64,000 bases of DNA from NCBI RefSeq assembly GCF_015832195.1, contig NC_052016.1, forward strand, positions 27,239,129 through 27,303,128. Direction: 5' to 3'. The notes under the pieces were generated by a model. That model worked only from the letters and a program-made list of their open reading frames with translations. It made no database searches and was not told the origin of the DNA. A program made the position numbers and the translations under genes. Source of the DNA: Motacilla alba alba. Its lineage: Eukaryota > Chordata > Aves > Passeriformes > Motacillidae. This document shows, in pieces, positions 27,001 to 39,700 of this stretch (positions within the stretch are counted from its first letter, which is position 1; every line of letters starts with the position of its first letter).

Positions 27001-27438
27001 CCTATGCAGGCAAAGGTAATATTTCTGACATTACTATTTCTAATAATATTTTTAAGATAAAACCTTATATTTTTTTCTAAGAAATGTTATCTTTAATTTG
27101 AACAAAACACTCTGAAGCTGCATCCACTTGTTTTGCACTGCTTGGCATTTGTTAATGAATATAATAGAGAAGTATTACACGCTTACTCTGAGGCAACTGA
27201 AGTCTTGGGCACTGCTTTACATGGAGACGTACAGAAGCCAGCCTACACCCATGAGCATGGTTATGGCCATCCAGGACTGGCCTTCAGAATTCCCCATCAA
27301 AGTTAGCACTTTCATACCAAAGACTCATTCTGTAGCAGCTTCCTGGTGGCAGATGTGTAATTCCACACTGAGTACAGTGCATGAGTTTTCTTCAATATTA
27401 CAAGCTCATTTGAACCTGCACATGTAACTTCCCTTCAA

Positions 27439-27476
27439 ATTAACACTTGAAACGTTCATCAAAACATGTTACAATT
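27439..27476 (+). repeat. 38-bp dispersed direct repeat, copy 1
   Basis: This copy starts ATTAACACTTGAAACGTTCA and matches 28533-28570 at 37 of 38 positions (T/C difference in GTTCATC versus GTCCATC). The flanking bases are unrelated. The intervening 1056 bp shows no LTR or LINE signature. Confidence 0.9.
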
Positions 27477-28532
27477 TTATGAAACTCCAGTGCAGTCCAA
27501 TTACTCATGGGTATGTTTCATCTCACTCTCCATCTCCTATTTTTAATATTGCTTTTTGGAAAACAAATGCAGACATTTATACATTGTGCAGTCCCATGAC
27601 TGCAGTATTGCTATTGATTTCTTATGTGACAAACCAAACACATATACTCAGCAAGAACTGGGCTGGTGTAATTATTTCTGAAAAAAATCCACTTTTCACT
27701 TTATTAAGAATGTTTGGGGAAATAGCCTTGTAGTTTTATACCGGATACATTAAAACTGGAAAATAAGGCTCACTCAGATACAGCTTTGTTTGTATTGCTA
27801 AGCTGTCTTCTCTTCAGCCAGAACCTGATTTCGAACTCCTTTTGGGGGGCTGCAAAAGCCCAGCCAGAATCTGGGGAATCCTCACTATTCAAATTTATCA
27901 TTTTTGCTGGAGGTAAGCAGAAACTACTAAGGTGCCACATCACCATCAACAACAAACCAACACAAAACCAATAAAACCTCCAAGCCACCAAAACCTAGGG
28001 ATATCACCTGCTTTGTTTCCTCCTGTCTCTGTCCTGACACTTTTTTTAATATACCAGTATGCTTCTTTCTTTTTCATGAGGGCAGTTATTGTTTCATTAT
28101 AATCTCGCTGCTCTCCTAGCAAGCTGATTAATGTAAGCACATTTTTACTTTAGGTTCTTTGTGTTCAAGATGAAGCAAACTGTTACAGATGCTCTAAAAA
28201 TTGTTAAATAAATACTATAAATACTTTTTTTCCAGTATTTTCATTATTTGTCCTGAGGCATTGTAACATCTCAGACTGCCAAAACACGAGCCAGGTCTCA
28301 AGGTTCCATTCATATCAATGAGAAATAAAATGGGAGTTAACAAAGGTAAAAAGATGAGCTGGAAACCTTTCTAGTAGAACAATCATTTGGATGATAAAGA
28401 GATGTGAACTGGGAATTCCTACAAGAGAGAACTGAAGAAAGGAATGTTTTATCAAAGCAAATTTTTCTTCTACTTCTTTATAAGAGGCTGGCAAAAACAA
28501 ACTCAAGTATGCTTTAAAGTGAACATTCTATG

Positions 28533-28570
28533 ATTAACACTTGAAACGTCCATCAAAACATGTTACAATT
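28533..28570 (+). repeat. 38-bp dispersed direct repeat, copy 2
   Basis: Second copy of the repeat at 27439-27476, in the same orientation and 1094 bp away, with one mismatch. It is too long for a normal target-site duplication. It could be a local duplication, or the remaining ends of an older duplicated or inserted segment. Confidence 0.9.
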
Positions 28571-31500
28571 GTTACTCACCTGTGATGTGAGTTTTACTGT
28601 GTTCTCATTCAATCAAAGTGTCCTTCACAATAGGCAAGATCAGGATTTTTTTAATGTAAAACAAGCCAGCAAACAAACAAAGCATTGAACCCAGAGTTCT
28701 TTAGACAAGGACAAGAGAGTGATGCTCATCTTTAAGCAAAGAACAAAGGACAAAGGGATGGGAAGCAAACATTTACCCATATTCTAATGAACATCGAACA
28801 TGTGACACATCAAAAGCCTGTTGATTTTTAAAGGAATTATAAAATTCATTGAGAGCTTTTAATTGGATATACTGAGAGCATTACACATTTTTTGAGAACA
28901 CTATAATTGCATATGTAAATGTTCTGAAGTGCATTGCACATGAGGGCATGCCCTCTGTGTGTCCAGCCACAAGGCAAGAAATGCTGGCCAGGGCACCCTT
29001 TAGCATAGTGGTTTGGAAACCACACAGTGCGCCCGGCGATAAGTAAAGCTCAGGGTCTGAATGGAAAGACACTGCTACAATTTTAAGTTCTTCCAATATC
29101 CTAGACATAACACAGTATATACTAAGGAAAAGCAAACTGAGCTCTCATGCTTCTTTCATAACTTGCAGATGGAAAAAGGCCAGAACCTCTTTCCTAGGGC
29201 TTTTCTGGGAACAAACACAGATGTCTGACACAAAATGTACATTTGTGTTTGTACTGGATGCCAAGCTGAAGCTCAGCTTTTCTTGATTTTTCTTCAGCCG
29301 TTCATCATACGGATGGTCAAGTAATTTCTCTCTCAAGAGCTCCTTTATCAGTTTAAGAACACCTGACCTCGGTTCAGCCCACAGATCTAGGAGGGGAAGC
29401 AGAGATGCCTGTAATTTACAGGCTGAGCCCCGCAGAGCCCTCATGCACAACTGGCAGCTGAGCCTCCAAACATTGGGCACAGAGCCTGCCCCTGGCCCGC
29501 AGAGCCCCAATTTAAGTAGCTCCGACTGCAGCGGCAATGGAATCAGTGCTCAAGTGGCTTCTGCTGCCTTCACAAGTGGGCGCGGCCGCAGTCCCCAAAG
29601 TCATGTGCCAAACCCTTTTGTTGTATGAACTGAAAGCTGCGGTGGGAGAAGGAATATTTAGGGACAACAGCACCTGAAAAAAAATGTGTGGAAGCAGCAC
29701 CTACCACTACCTTTTGTTCTGCTACTTGCAGTCCCTCTGCTAAAAAAGACATAATTGTAACTTTCGGCGAATAATGTGAGTAGAGCTAAGAGCTCCTGAA
29801 ACATTTCTATAATCCCAAGTAAAAGCTGCTATATTTAATTTCTTTTGACAAAATATGCAAACAATTACAATTACAAACAATTATCAAATCCTGAAGTCCT
29901 AGGCAAAATGCCAAAAAAAAATTGCATCTTCATTTTCAAAATAATTCATAGGCTACATGCTGTATTTCAATATAGCAGACACCCCCAAAAATATACTGTA
30001 TCAGGCTTAAGTAGAAGTTACTGTTAAGCACTAAGGATTGAAATATAAAAACCTACAGAGCATTTACTTCCAATAAAATGTATCCAAAAAATATAATACT
30101 ACCTTTTGCTTACCTATGTAATTCACAGAACAAGAGCTGTGTTAACAATGTCAAAGAAGTAATTTGAAGAAATCTTTAATTAAAAATTCCTAAACATATA
30201 GAAAAGAGTAAAGTAACTTTCCTAGCATTTTATGTAAAACTCCAAGTGAATTGATAGATTGAAATCAAGTCAAATATCTAAGCAGACTGTAAAAGCCACT
30301 GCACATTTTAATAAAGGTGTCACCAAAATAGTGTAATAGTCTGCAATATTTCAACATAATATCTTGATTGCAAAATGTCTGAGTTCTTCCCACAACTCTG
30401 TGGAGAGTCAAAAACTCACACTTCCTTCCTTCCTATTAAAAATCCACCCAGATAATTTGATTTTGAATAAAATCCCAGAAATTCTTCTGAAAAGGATTGA
30501 ATCGTTATGTGGAATAGCACACAAAATTGAAGATAATTGATTTTTATGCACGGAAATTTAAATTAAGGTAGTTCATGTTTAGAGTGACAGAATAGATGTG
30601 TGCCTTTTGAGTTAACACATTGCAAAAATCAGCTCTGATTAGACTCATCCAGATTTATATGAGGGGCTAGCCTAAGATGGCCTTTTGGGGGATAAAGCAA
30701 AACTGAAGTTCGCCACAACATTTCACACCCTCTCTCATACCAAAACCTGTGCTAGGAATTACAAAAGCAAGAATTTTGCTTGAAGATTTCTGAACAATCT
30801 TGAAGATTGTTTCCTGCCTCCTATTCATTCTGATTTTTGTGTGAGTTTTAATATTATATATAAAAGAATTAAAAAATGATGAAAATATTTTCCCCAGAAA
30901 AGCTTAGATTGTGTTTCATCATTTCAAAGTCCATTTTCCAGCTTTTACTGGGTGAAAATAAAGAATTTAAGTTAAAAATGTAAAACTGTGGACTACAACA
31001 GAGTGTGACTGAATCTCTAAAACACCTCTCTGTTTGGACTATAGGAAAAAAAGAAATAAGAGCTGAAACATCCCAGAGGATGGAAGCACTCTTAGAGCGC
31101 TTAGAGCACTCTTAGAAATGGCCAAGTTACATCTATCCCCAAGTCACCTTTCCAGAACATTGTGCTGGTTTGCAATGTGAAGTCTTGGTTAGTGGAGAAA
31201 ACGGCAGGAATTTTATGGAGACTTCAATGGAATGAGGTAAATCTAAAATACTCTCCAAAAGTTGTGTGTCAGGATGTGCTGGTGCACTTCTAGTCCATGA
31301 GAAATGGCACCATGGTTCCTTCTATTGTACCTTCAGACTAAAGAATAACAATTTGAGCTTTTTTGCCAACTAAAAAAATTAAAGGATAATAATACATCAA
31401 TAGAACAGTAGCACAAGCTTACCAAAATACTTAATTTATTCAAGTCTTTTTTAAATACACACACACAATAATATAGAAGTGGGCACAAAACAATGCAGAA

Positions 31501-34500
31501 TCACAATGTTAATGTTAAGAGAAAATACAGCAAAAATAGTCCCAAATGAAAACCATAAAATGTGTTTTTCATTCAGAACACTGGTTAAACTGCTTTCCCC
31601 TACAAAATATTTTTATTCATTCCCATAAATATTTGAAATAGTCCATCTCAAACTATTTTAACTACTGCTAAGAGTAAATGTACATTTGAAAGCTAAAGCA
31701 ACATGCTGGCTTGCTGTACTTATTTTATAGAAGAGAAAGCATCCTTGCCAGCAACTTATTTCTTACTCTAACTCTTTCTGGAGTGTGATTTGTCCAGCTA
31801 AGCATAACAGCAGAGCTTTGAGGCAGAAGGAAAGAGAGGAGCGAAAAATACTAAAACAGCCTGAAGGCATAGAAAATATGATACAAAAGCCAATGGCACA
31901 ATATATGCACAATCCAGAGGATTAACAAGGCACAGAAATATTTTCTTGTGGTGCAGGGGTGAGCTGGAAGCAATTATGAAAAACAGCCCCTCAGTGCTAC
32001 TTACAAACGTGAAGCAACAGTGACAACTAAAGTGCAGTGAATTGGCGCCTGCCACAGCTACCATTCCCAAAGTGCTTCTCCAACAGTGGTTTGTGGAAGG
32101 AAGCCTAAGAGGGATAAATGTCTGCAGGAGCCACAGGAACATGCTACTACTCTACAGACTTTAAAAATAGAAGTGTGAATTCCTGCTCTGACAACACGGC
32201 TAGCAGAAGGGTCCTTGGCCCCAAGTAACTTACAAACGGATACTAAAAACCTGGAAAGCCCCTTAAAGTCTCACCCTGGGCTAGCCAGGCAGATCCCACA
32301 GGCTCCTTGGCTAGAAGCTGAATGCTGATAAGCAAAACCAAGAAGAGGGATATAGTTTGAGGATAAAGCAGAAAATGAATTTTCTGAATAGAAATCTGTG
32401 CCTGGCTTCCTTAATCCTTGCAGGTCGGGAGTAATTGCAGTGATTCCATAAAGCTCAATCACAGAGGGTACAGTGGTTAGATGGTCATGTCTTTGGCAGG
32501 CAGTGGTTCATATTAATAATGTTCCAGGCTTTCAAAAGCAGCCTGTATGTCTAAATCAATTACTTCCCACAGCCCTTGTGTGCGGTAAGCAAGCAATGCT
32601 ATCTCTTTTCTGAGATAAGGAAGCCAGAAAGAACTGAAATTGTTACAACAGAAATGCGAAGCAGACAGGACAAGGGTCCCATATTTTTTTTGTTTAGAGT
32701 TGTGCTTTGAAGAATTTCTCCAGCCTGTTTCTCCTTTTATGTTACTCATTGTTATCTCTTCAGATTTCAAAAAGTGAGTTAAGCACCAGAAAATGTGCAG
32801 AGCAGCTGAAAAGCCACTAAAAAGGGCTCTGTAAGCCTTAAGAGTCCTGCAAGGGCTTCCCTACAAGAGAAGTGTTTCATGCTTTGGCCTTGCCATTTAA
32901 AAAGGTCATCAGATGATATTTGCAAACGAAAACATGAAAACCATGCAAAATGCAAGCTTTCATTTAGAATGAAGTTTGATACTCAAACAAGTACCTAGAG
33001 TAGCTTCAATGTTGAATAAAACATTCAACACTGATAGTGATTTGATACTTAACATAATTTTATCCATGAAAAATATTAAACTTTTTCTACTCATCCTTAG
33101 AATTACTTCAAGGGAGGCAATTTAATAATGAGGATGATCTCTGTGACTAGCCCAGGATAAGACTTACCAGGGGGTTTCCCATGTTTTCAGGATCTGTTTG
33201 TAACTTAGGGCCAAAAATCTTTCCACTAGCCTCCTAGAAGGAAGCAAGATGTGAGTTCTCTTGTTCTTTCATTTCTGAGCAGCATGATTTCCTTAGCATT
33301 CCCACTGGACACACCCATGCTTGTCCTTGCAGTTTATCCAAGGGTATGTTTACTAAAAAGCACAGTGGATGGAATTCCAGATCTACTGATGCTAATGGCA
33401 AAAACTCCCAAGTATTTTGATGAAACTCATCTGGTATTAATTTCCTGAGTCACACTACAATTTTGGTCATTATTTGAGGGAAAAAAAAAATCAAAATCTG
33501 CACAATAATCTTTGTGACCAGATGGGAAAACTATTACACTACAGGAAATACATCTGGTATAGGGTGTTCATGCCTGCAGTCCATAACTCAGGGGCATTAT
33601 AGAATAATTCTATATACTGTACAGATATGTGAACTCGTATAGAAGCAATCCAACTGTGCTAGTACAGGCATCTACCCAGTCAAGAGAGTTTAAAAGTAGC
33701 TCAGATTTCTGTGTGCTTTGTACAGTATGCAGTGAAGCCATTTCCTCACTAACAAAAATATTTACATTAAATCCCTTTTATGATATGTAATCTTAATTAT
33801 AATGTAAACCTAATCTTATGTTACAACAATGACTTCTAATTGGATGTTATAAGAAAGACTTCTTATGCTGGTTTACTACAAATTCACTCCACCTCTTCTT
33901 AGTATCTGTTCTGTGCTGGCAACAGATAACCAGGTTTTTTTTTTTTAAAGCAATAGGATTTACTAAAAATGTCTCTCAGCCCAGCATTATTTCTACTTTA
34001 AGTCAGAGACCTACAGAAAGAATTGAAAGATGAGGACCTATTCCATACTTCAACAAAAAGCCATGCTAAAATTATTGATAAAACAATAGGAGAAATAATA
34101 AATCAATAAATATCTCCAGAGTCTAGTATATAGGGTGTTTCATTGTTCCAATACAATATAAAAGAGAGTTGGTACAGAGCCCAATTATTGCCTTGAGTGC
34201 AGTATCAGTATTGCTCATGTCTTTGAAGAACTTTCTGATTTTTCCAGTAAGTTCATAAAGCTCTTGTAGGCTGCCTAAGAACTGATAAAGAACTTCACTT
34301 TCTGAGGCAAAAAGTGATGTCTGCATCAGAAACAGCTGTGTTAGGAGGTTCTGACAGATACTTGTTGTCCCAAGGGTCATTTCTTGGTGAGGTACATTTG
34401 TTCCTATCACTAAAATGCTGCAGGCAGAATCTTCAGCTGGCACAGATGCTTTGTGCAGACTTGTCAGGGAGCAGCCTGGGCATCCTAACCAAAATTTATG

Positions 34501-35236
34501 TCCTAATTTCAGGGGAGCTATACCATAAGCAGCCACTTCCCCACAGTGTGGCTCTGGAATCTTCTAGCCCAGAAGAGTGCTTGAGCTGCAGAAAGTGTAG
34601 ATAAATCCAAGCAACCAGCATGAGTGTGTGTGTTATGTAGAAGAACCCCAGAGGAGTTAGTGTCAGAGGGATCCTTTCTTGGTGTCCTGATTTTGCACCT
34701 AATCTTCTAATCTTTGATGGCACTAACTGCTGAAAATAGGGAGGACTGCTCCTTTGAGCTGCTGCTGACAAAGGATGAAATGTGTCTGTGGAACATCACA
34801 GAAACAGGGCCACCAGTGCTGACAGGAATTACAGACTCTGTAGACTCAGTGGGCAGCATTTGAACCACAAATACAAACACTTAGCATTAAATGGATCAGG
34901 GTACAAAGGTGAGGAGTTCAGAGAGGAACAGGCAAGGTGAATAGGTTGAGACTCAAAGATTTCTGAATATCTCTCTATTAATTTACTTATATAAAACCTC
35001 TGGAAGGGCTAAATAAGGATTCAACATCAATATTTCTGCAACTGTCACCTAGAATGTCTGCATTCCCATTTTGGTTCTGACATTGATTCCCTTTGTGCTC
35101 TTGGCAAGACAATTAGCAGTACCAAGTTACACCACCTGGATTCATGCCACAGAGGTCCTTATTCTGCAAACATAGAAGGGTTGCAATCTGCTTTCATATT
35201 TTCACTTATAAAAGCAAGAGATTATAAAAATAATAT
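28571..35236. other. Noncoding stretch with a small GC-rich pocket
   Basis: No gene is recognised. At about 29370-29600 the sequence becomes locally GC- and CpG-richer, with GCGGCCGC at 29582-29589, and open frames of 130 codons (minus, 29145-29537) and 61 codons (plus) cross it. A 137-codon minus-strand frame at 34123-34536 has a plausible amino-acid mix but no recognisable domain and no clear exon boundaries. I treat all of these as unproven. Confidence 0.45.
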
Positions 35237-35617
35237 ATAACTGTCGTGGTTTGAGAGGAAGTGAGTTTTTGGGAGGTGGTGGTCAAACCAATAGGTGCTC
35301 AGATGTGAATATTAGCACCTGGTTTGGCCACTGAGGATATGGATACGCCTCTGAGAACACAGGGGCTACAAGCAAAGAACTCCCAGGGGAATTCTCCCTC
35401 TTGGTTCTGGTGGATGGAGAGGTCAGACCTCCCCTGCCCAGCTGCGGGCTGGGCGGGGGAGGAGAAGCCACGAGGCCGGAGGGAGGTAGGCCGGAGCCTT
35501 GGGCAAGGAAGGGAGGTGAAGGCCCCTGGCCCTGGCAGGACAAGAGTGAGTTCTCTACAGAGATGGAAGGGTGGAAGAACTCTGAGAGGCATCGTTCAGC
35601 CCCCCTTTCCCAGGAGG

Positions 35618-35640
35618 GAGAGAGAGAGAGAGAGAGAGAG
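35618..35640. repeat. (GA)n microsatellite inside the LTR
   Basis: Eleven GA units in a row inside the large LTR. The tract may vary in length between individuals or copies. Confidence 0.95.
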
Positions 35641-36566
35641 CACCTGTGCCAATTTGATAGCACTGGCCTGGCCAAGAAGGAGAAGGGGGGGCGGCGAGAA
35701 GAGTGCCCGGTAGGGCCAGCGTGGGAGTTCTGGATGAGTAGAGACTGTGATTTTAACCCTTCTATGGGATGATGGAAACATTGCAAATGCTGAACCTCCG
35801 GGAGCTGAATGAGAAGAGAGATAGGGATGAAATATGAGGAAATGCGCAAGTGTGATGCAAGCTGTGCAAATGAAGAATGACTGAGAGAAGTTGAGAAGAA
35901 TTCTAGGTGGGAGGAGATGATGGAGTGGCCTTTGGCTGGACTTTTCTTGTATGGCCATGGACAGAACCATTTTTCCTGTAATACAGAGACTGCTTTTTAG
36001 GGGGAGGCGATGGCTTGGTGCCAAAGGAGAGCAGTGAAGGAGTGATGTGAGCAGAGATGACGGGTGAGGAGGGTGGTGGTGCCCTCGATCTTCAGTGGAG
36101 AAGAAGAGCTTTGCTCTCGAGACCCCTCGGCCCCAGGGGGTGAAATCTGGGAGGACTAGTGTCCCAAAAAGTGAGAGACTGTCGTTTTTCTCCTGGGACT
36201 GGGCAAAGCATCCTTGAAAAGAGAACCCTAAAAGCAGCTCTGGTCCATGTGCAGTGGTAAGAGCACTGAACATGGAAGGAAGAAGTCACGAAGGTGGTGC
36301 TGAGTGACGTGGAAACACAAGTGGACTCGGCTGTGTTTCCAGGGGAAGCCTGTGGCGCAAGAGGGACTCCTCTCTCCTTGTTAAAATGAGAGGTGATTGT
36401 CAGAAGGGTGGAGATGGACTAAGAGTTGATTATTTGAAGGGTGATGGACTGGGTAAAGATCTAAGGTTTTGTTTTATGCTGCGGGAAATTGAGTGGGGGG
36501 AGAAGAAATATTTTTGAAAGGTTTCCATTTTTGCTCTGTGTGTTCATTTTATTATAATTCTAAGAT

Positions 36567-36572
36567 AATAAA
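36567..36572 (+). terminator. LTR polyadenylation signal AATAAA
   Basis: AATAAA sits in TAAGATAATAAAGTTTTTTCC and is followed by a T-rich and then GT-containing stretch, the usual layout for cleavage and polyadenylation. It marks the R/U5 side of the LTR and shows it is oriented plus. Confidence 0.6.
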
Positions 36573-36706
36573 GTTTTTTCCCTCCTTTGTTCATAAGTAG
36601 AGGCCTGCTTTGCTCTGTCTCTGATCGCATCTCACAGCCGATACCAAGAAGAATATGTTTTCATGGGAGCACTGGCATTGCGCCAACGCCAAACCATGAC
36701 AATAAC

Positions 36707-39700
36707 CTTTCTGCTTTCAGTTGGGTTATGAGATTAAAGTTTTTCCAGTTCTTTGAAAATGTAGCTTGACACTGAAATCAAGTATTTTTTGATAAGTTGT
36801 TTATATGCCAAAAAGGCAGCATGATTATCAGAGATGTTCTGTAAGATGATCTATTGCCTCATCTTAATGTAGTTTTTCTTAACGAGGTGTAAATTTTCTT
36901 GTATAACTGAGTGTTGGAGGAGGAAACTTGGTGGGAATATTTTGGGTACTTCTACATCCAGTAGATGATAAGTCAAGACAGATATTCTTCTAGAAAGGCA
37001 GAGTCGTCTTCCTCCTTGTACTGGTCCCACCACTTTGGTACCTCTCATTCCAACAACACTGAACTTGGACCATCACCTCTACCTTTACCTCACTAATATC
37101 CTACTGTACCTTAAGCAATAAGAAGGAGATACAGATTTTAGGAGATTTGAATAGCATCACTTAAACTGCAATGATTCTCCTGAATATCTGAAGCAACTTA
37201 GCCTTTTTGGAACAACATTCTCTGCTCGGGATGATGCATACATGCAAACAAACAAGAGAAAATATTTATTTTTTTCCCTACATTTGGACAGCCTGATTCC
37301 ACCTAGCTTGTGTGCTTCTGAAATATTATTTTCAGATATCCACATATAGGGATAAGCCCCTGAAGTGTTAGATCAGATGGTCATGAACAAAACCCCGTGA
37401 TCCCTCACACAAACTTAAAAATGCTAGCACTGAGAGATGCTCAGAGAGCACCTAAATCACGGCTTTGTGAGGAAAATCAGGAATAATGGTTTCAACAACA
37501 GCTAGAGAAGTTGGCTGCCAAATGTCCCTGCCATTCCCAATTAATCCCACTGCTCAAGTTCCTGTTAGGGGCCTCCTCACCCATCCTTAGCACACTCAGG
37601 GAACCTTTTCGTGTGATTTTGCATGTACATGCATTTCATAAGTGTTTTAGTTTCTTTCAAAAATACTCAAAAATTCTTTCAAGTTACAGGTCTGTGCCAA
37701 ATTCAGCATGTCTGAAGACTATGGACATAAGGTAGGAGACTGGGTAAAATGGTATTAAAGGATTTCAATATTTGCTACTAACTGCAAGAAGTGCATGTAG
37801 CCAAAATAAGAAAGGGAATAGCACGCAATGGTGAATGCATAGGAGATTAAGTTCTAGACTGGAGAACCTGACTCAGCAGTTTTCCTCTGAAATGCTTACA
37901 ATGTTGTCTACTCTCCATTCCACATCTTTGCTTTTCTCACCTGAAAAATGAATTTATCAAATTTCTAGACTACAGTCTAGAATAGGCCCTACAGTACAAC
38001 TTGCAAATCAAAAGAGTTTGTTTGCTTTTTCCATATGCATGAAATGCTCCATGTGTAGAAATAGAGCTTGGAAGAATCTCTGTCAATCTAACTTCAGTAC
38101 TACTCAGACTGTCTTAATATAATGTTTTAGAACTTTTTATTATTCTTGTAAAAAAGAGCCTTCCTTCCCTTTTGAAATTACCATGAGATTGCAAGACAGT
38201 TGTTATTACAACAGGTATCAGATTTAAAGAGCTGAACATCAATGTTATAAAGGAAAGCTTTATCTCTATGCACAAATGTATGCACACACAGGGATATGTG
38301 GTGAGGCGTAAGTGAGTGTACATATATTTATCTGTATATATTTCTAGTTTTGTATACATGCCTCCTTCATCCTGCCATCACAAAGGCAGAAGGCAATTTT
38401 GAGCCTTATTTCAAAGAAAAATGAATTGCCTCCTGGCAATTCCATTTTCAAAATGTTTCAGTAAATTGTTTTGTTAAGAGTAACATCATTTTTATCTCAC
38501 CTAATCTTTATTTGTATAAACAGTGTTTTCCTTTTAAAAATACATTGCTTTATACTACTAAGTTTTGCTGATTTATAAACTTTACTGCCCCTAAACTAAC
38601 AATATTGCAGAGCATGCTGATTACGTGACTAGATTGGGTGAGACTATGCCTGAACTTCTTTCTAAAAATGAGGTCTGAGCTACAAGGCTTTATTGTCCTC
38701 ACCATGAGTGAAAACAAGGACACAAATAACATAGATATTACTTATTTGTGTCTATGAAAAAAATCTTGCTTACTTAAAAATATGTGTAAAATGCATGGAT
38801 TGCTTAACATTATCTCTCTGGTAAGACTTCTAATTTAATTTTTTTTTTTTTTTCCCTCCAAGATACCAGGAAAGCAAGACTTCCAGAAAGGGAACACTGC
38901 TCTTGAACACTTTCTGTGTGCAAATGTTAACTGATGGGCATTCACTGACTGTGGCACATTGCTTTCAATCCAGCAAAGACAAACACAGTTACCATTCCTT
39001 CCCTGAGTCAAACATCCACGGAAGTGATCGAGACTCCACAGCCCCACTTCCCCAGACCAAGAACCAGAGCCGGATATGTGCATTACATTAATTGTGCAGG
39101 ATGGGGCACTAACACTTATTCCAAAGGCCCTTCTTTCATCCTGCAGCTACATCAAAAGTAGAATTGCAAGAGAACACAGAAAAGCACAATTCAGAAACAC
39201 ATGGACCCTCTTCTCAAATTCAAAAGGAGATGCAAATTACAAGCAGTGAAAAATAGGAAGTGCTGCATTCAGCTTTCTGCCCTGGAACACCATGGAGTAA
39301 ACATCCAACAACAGCAAGTGTAGCACATAGGACTGAGGTTTCATGAAAGGCTTGCTCCAGCCTTTTGCAATAGTTTGAAGTAAGCTCTTAGTCAGATGTG
39401 ATATCTGCAGACTCTGTAAATTCTGTGGATGAGGTAATCTGGGTCAAACTATGAAGAAAAAAATCCATATTCATTTTTCTTTCCCCCTGCTGCTATTTCA
39501 TCTGTTTTACAAGATTTAGTCCTCCCATAAAATTGTACAGTATTTAGATTTCTAACAAACAGGATGTCTTGGTAAATATAGTAGAGCATTATACCTACTA
39601 GTAACCTTAAATATTATTATAGTTAATTTTCTAATAGTTACAAAAATAATATTAAAAATGACGATGTATATACATTTATTTAACCCAAACTGGCAGCTCT

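Larger units (their letters stand above)
13613..27438. other. Noncoding stretch, no gene recognised
   Basis: Nearly 14 kb in which I find no recognisable exon, RNA gene or young mobile element. The largest frame (24876-25313, plus, 145 codons) has mixed composition with no domain, weak start context and no splice-site support, and I read it as chance. Minor structures are a short CA run at 18884-18897 and the duplication at 17308-17348. Confidence 0.45.
35242..36701 (+). mobile_element. Large solo LTR (1460 bp) of an avian ERVL-like family
   Basis: The element begins TGTCGTGGTTTGAGAGG and ends CCAAACCATGACA. The outer 11 bases form an imperfect inverted repeat (TGTCGTGGTTT against AAACCATGACA). 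An exact 5-bp duplication ATAAC flanks it (35237-35241 and 36702-36706), which fits ERVL-type integration. A polyadenylation signal AATAAA lies at 36567-36572, about 130 bp before the end, giving the plus orientation. It is GC-richer than its surroundings and holds a GA run at 35618-35640. Long open frames of up to 225 codons cross it on both strands because of this composition. They show no retroviral domain and I do not call them genes. Confidence 0.9.

Noticed and set aside
35283..36273. Overlapping open frames of 97-225 codons on both strands
   Set aside because: They lie inside the large LTR, arise from its GC-rich, purine-biased sequence, include the GA repeat, and show no protein domain.
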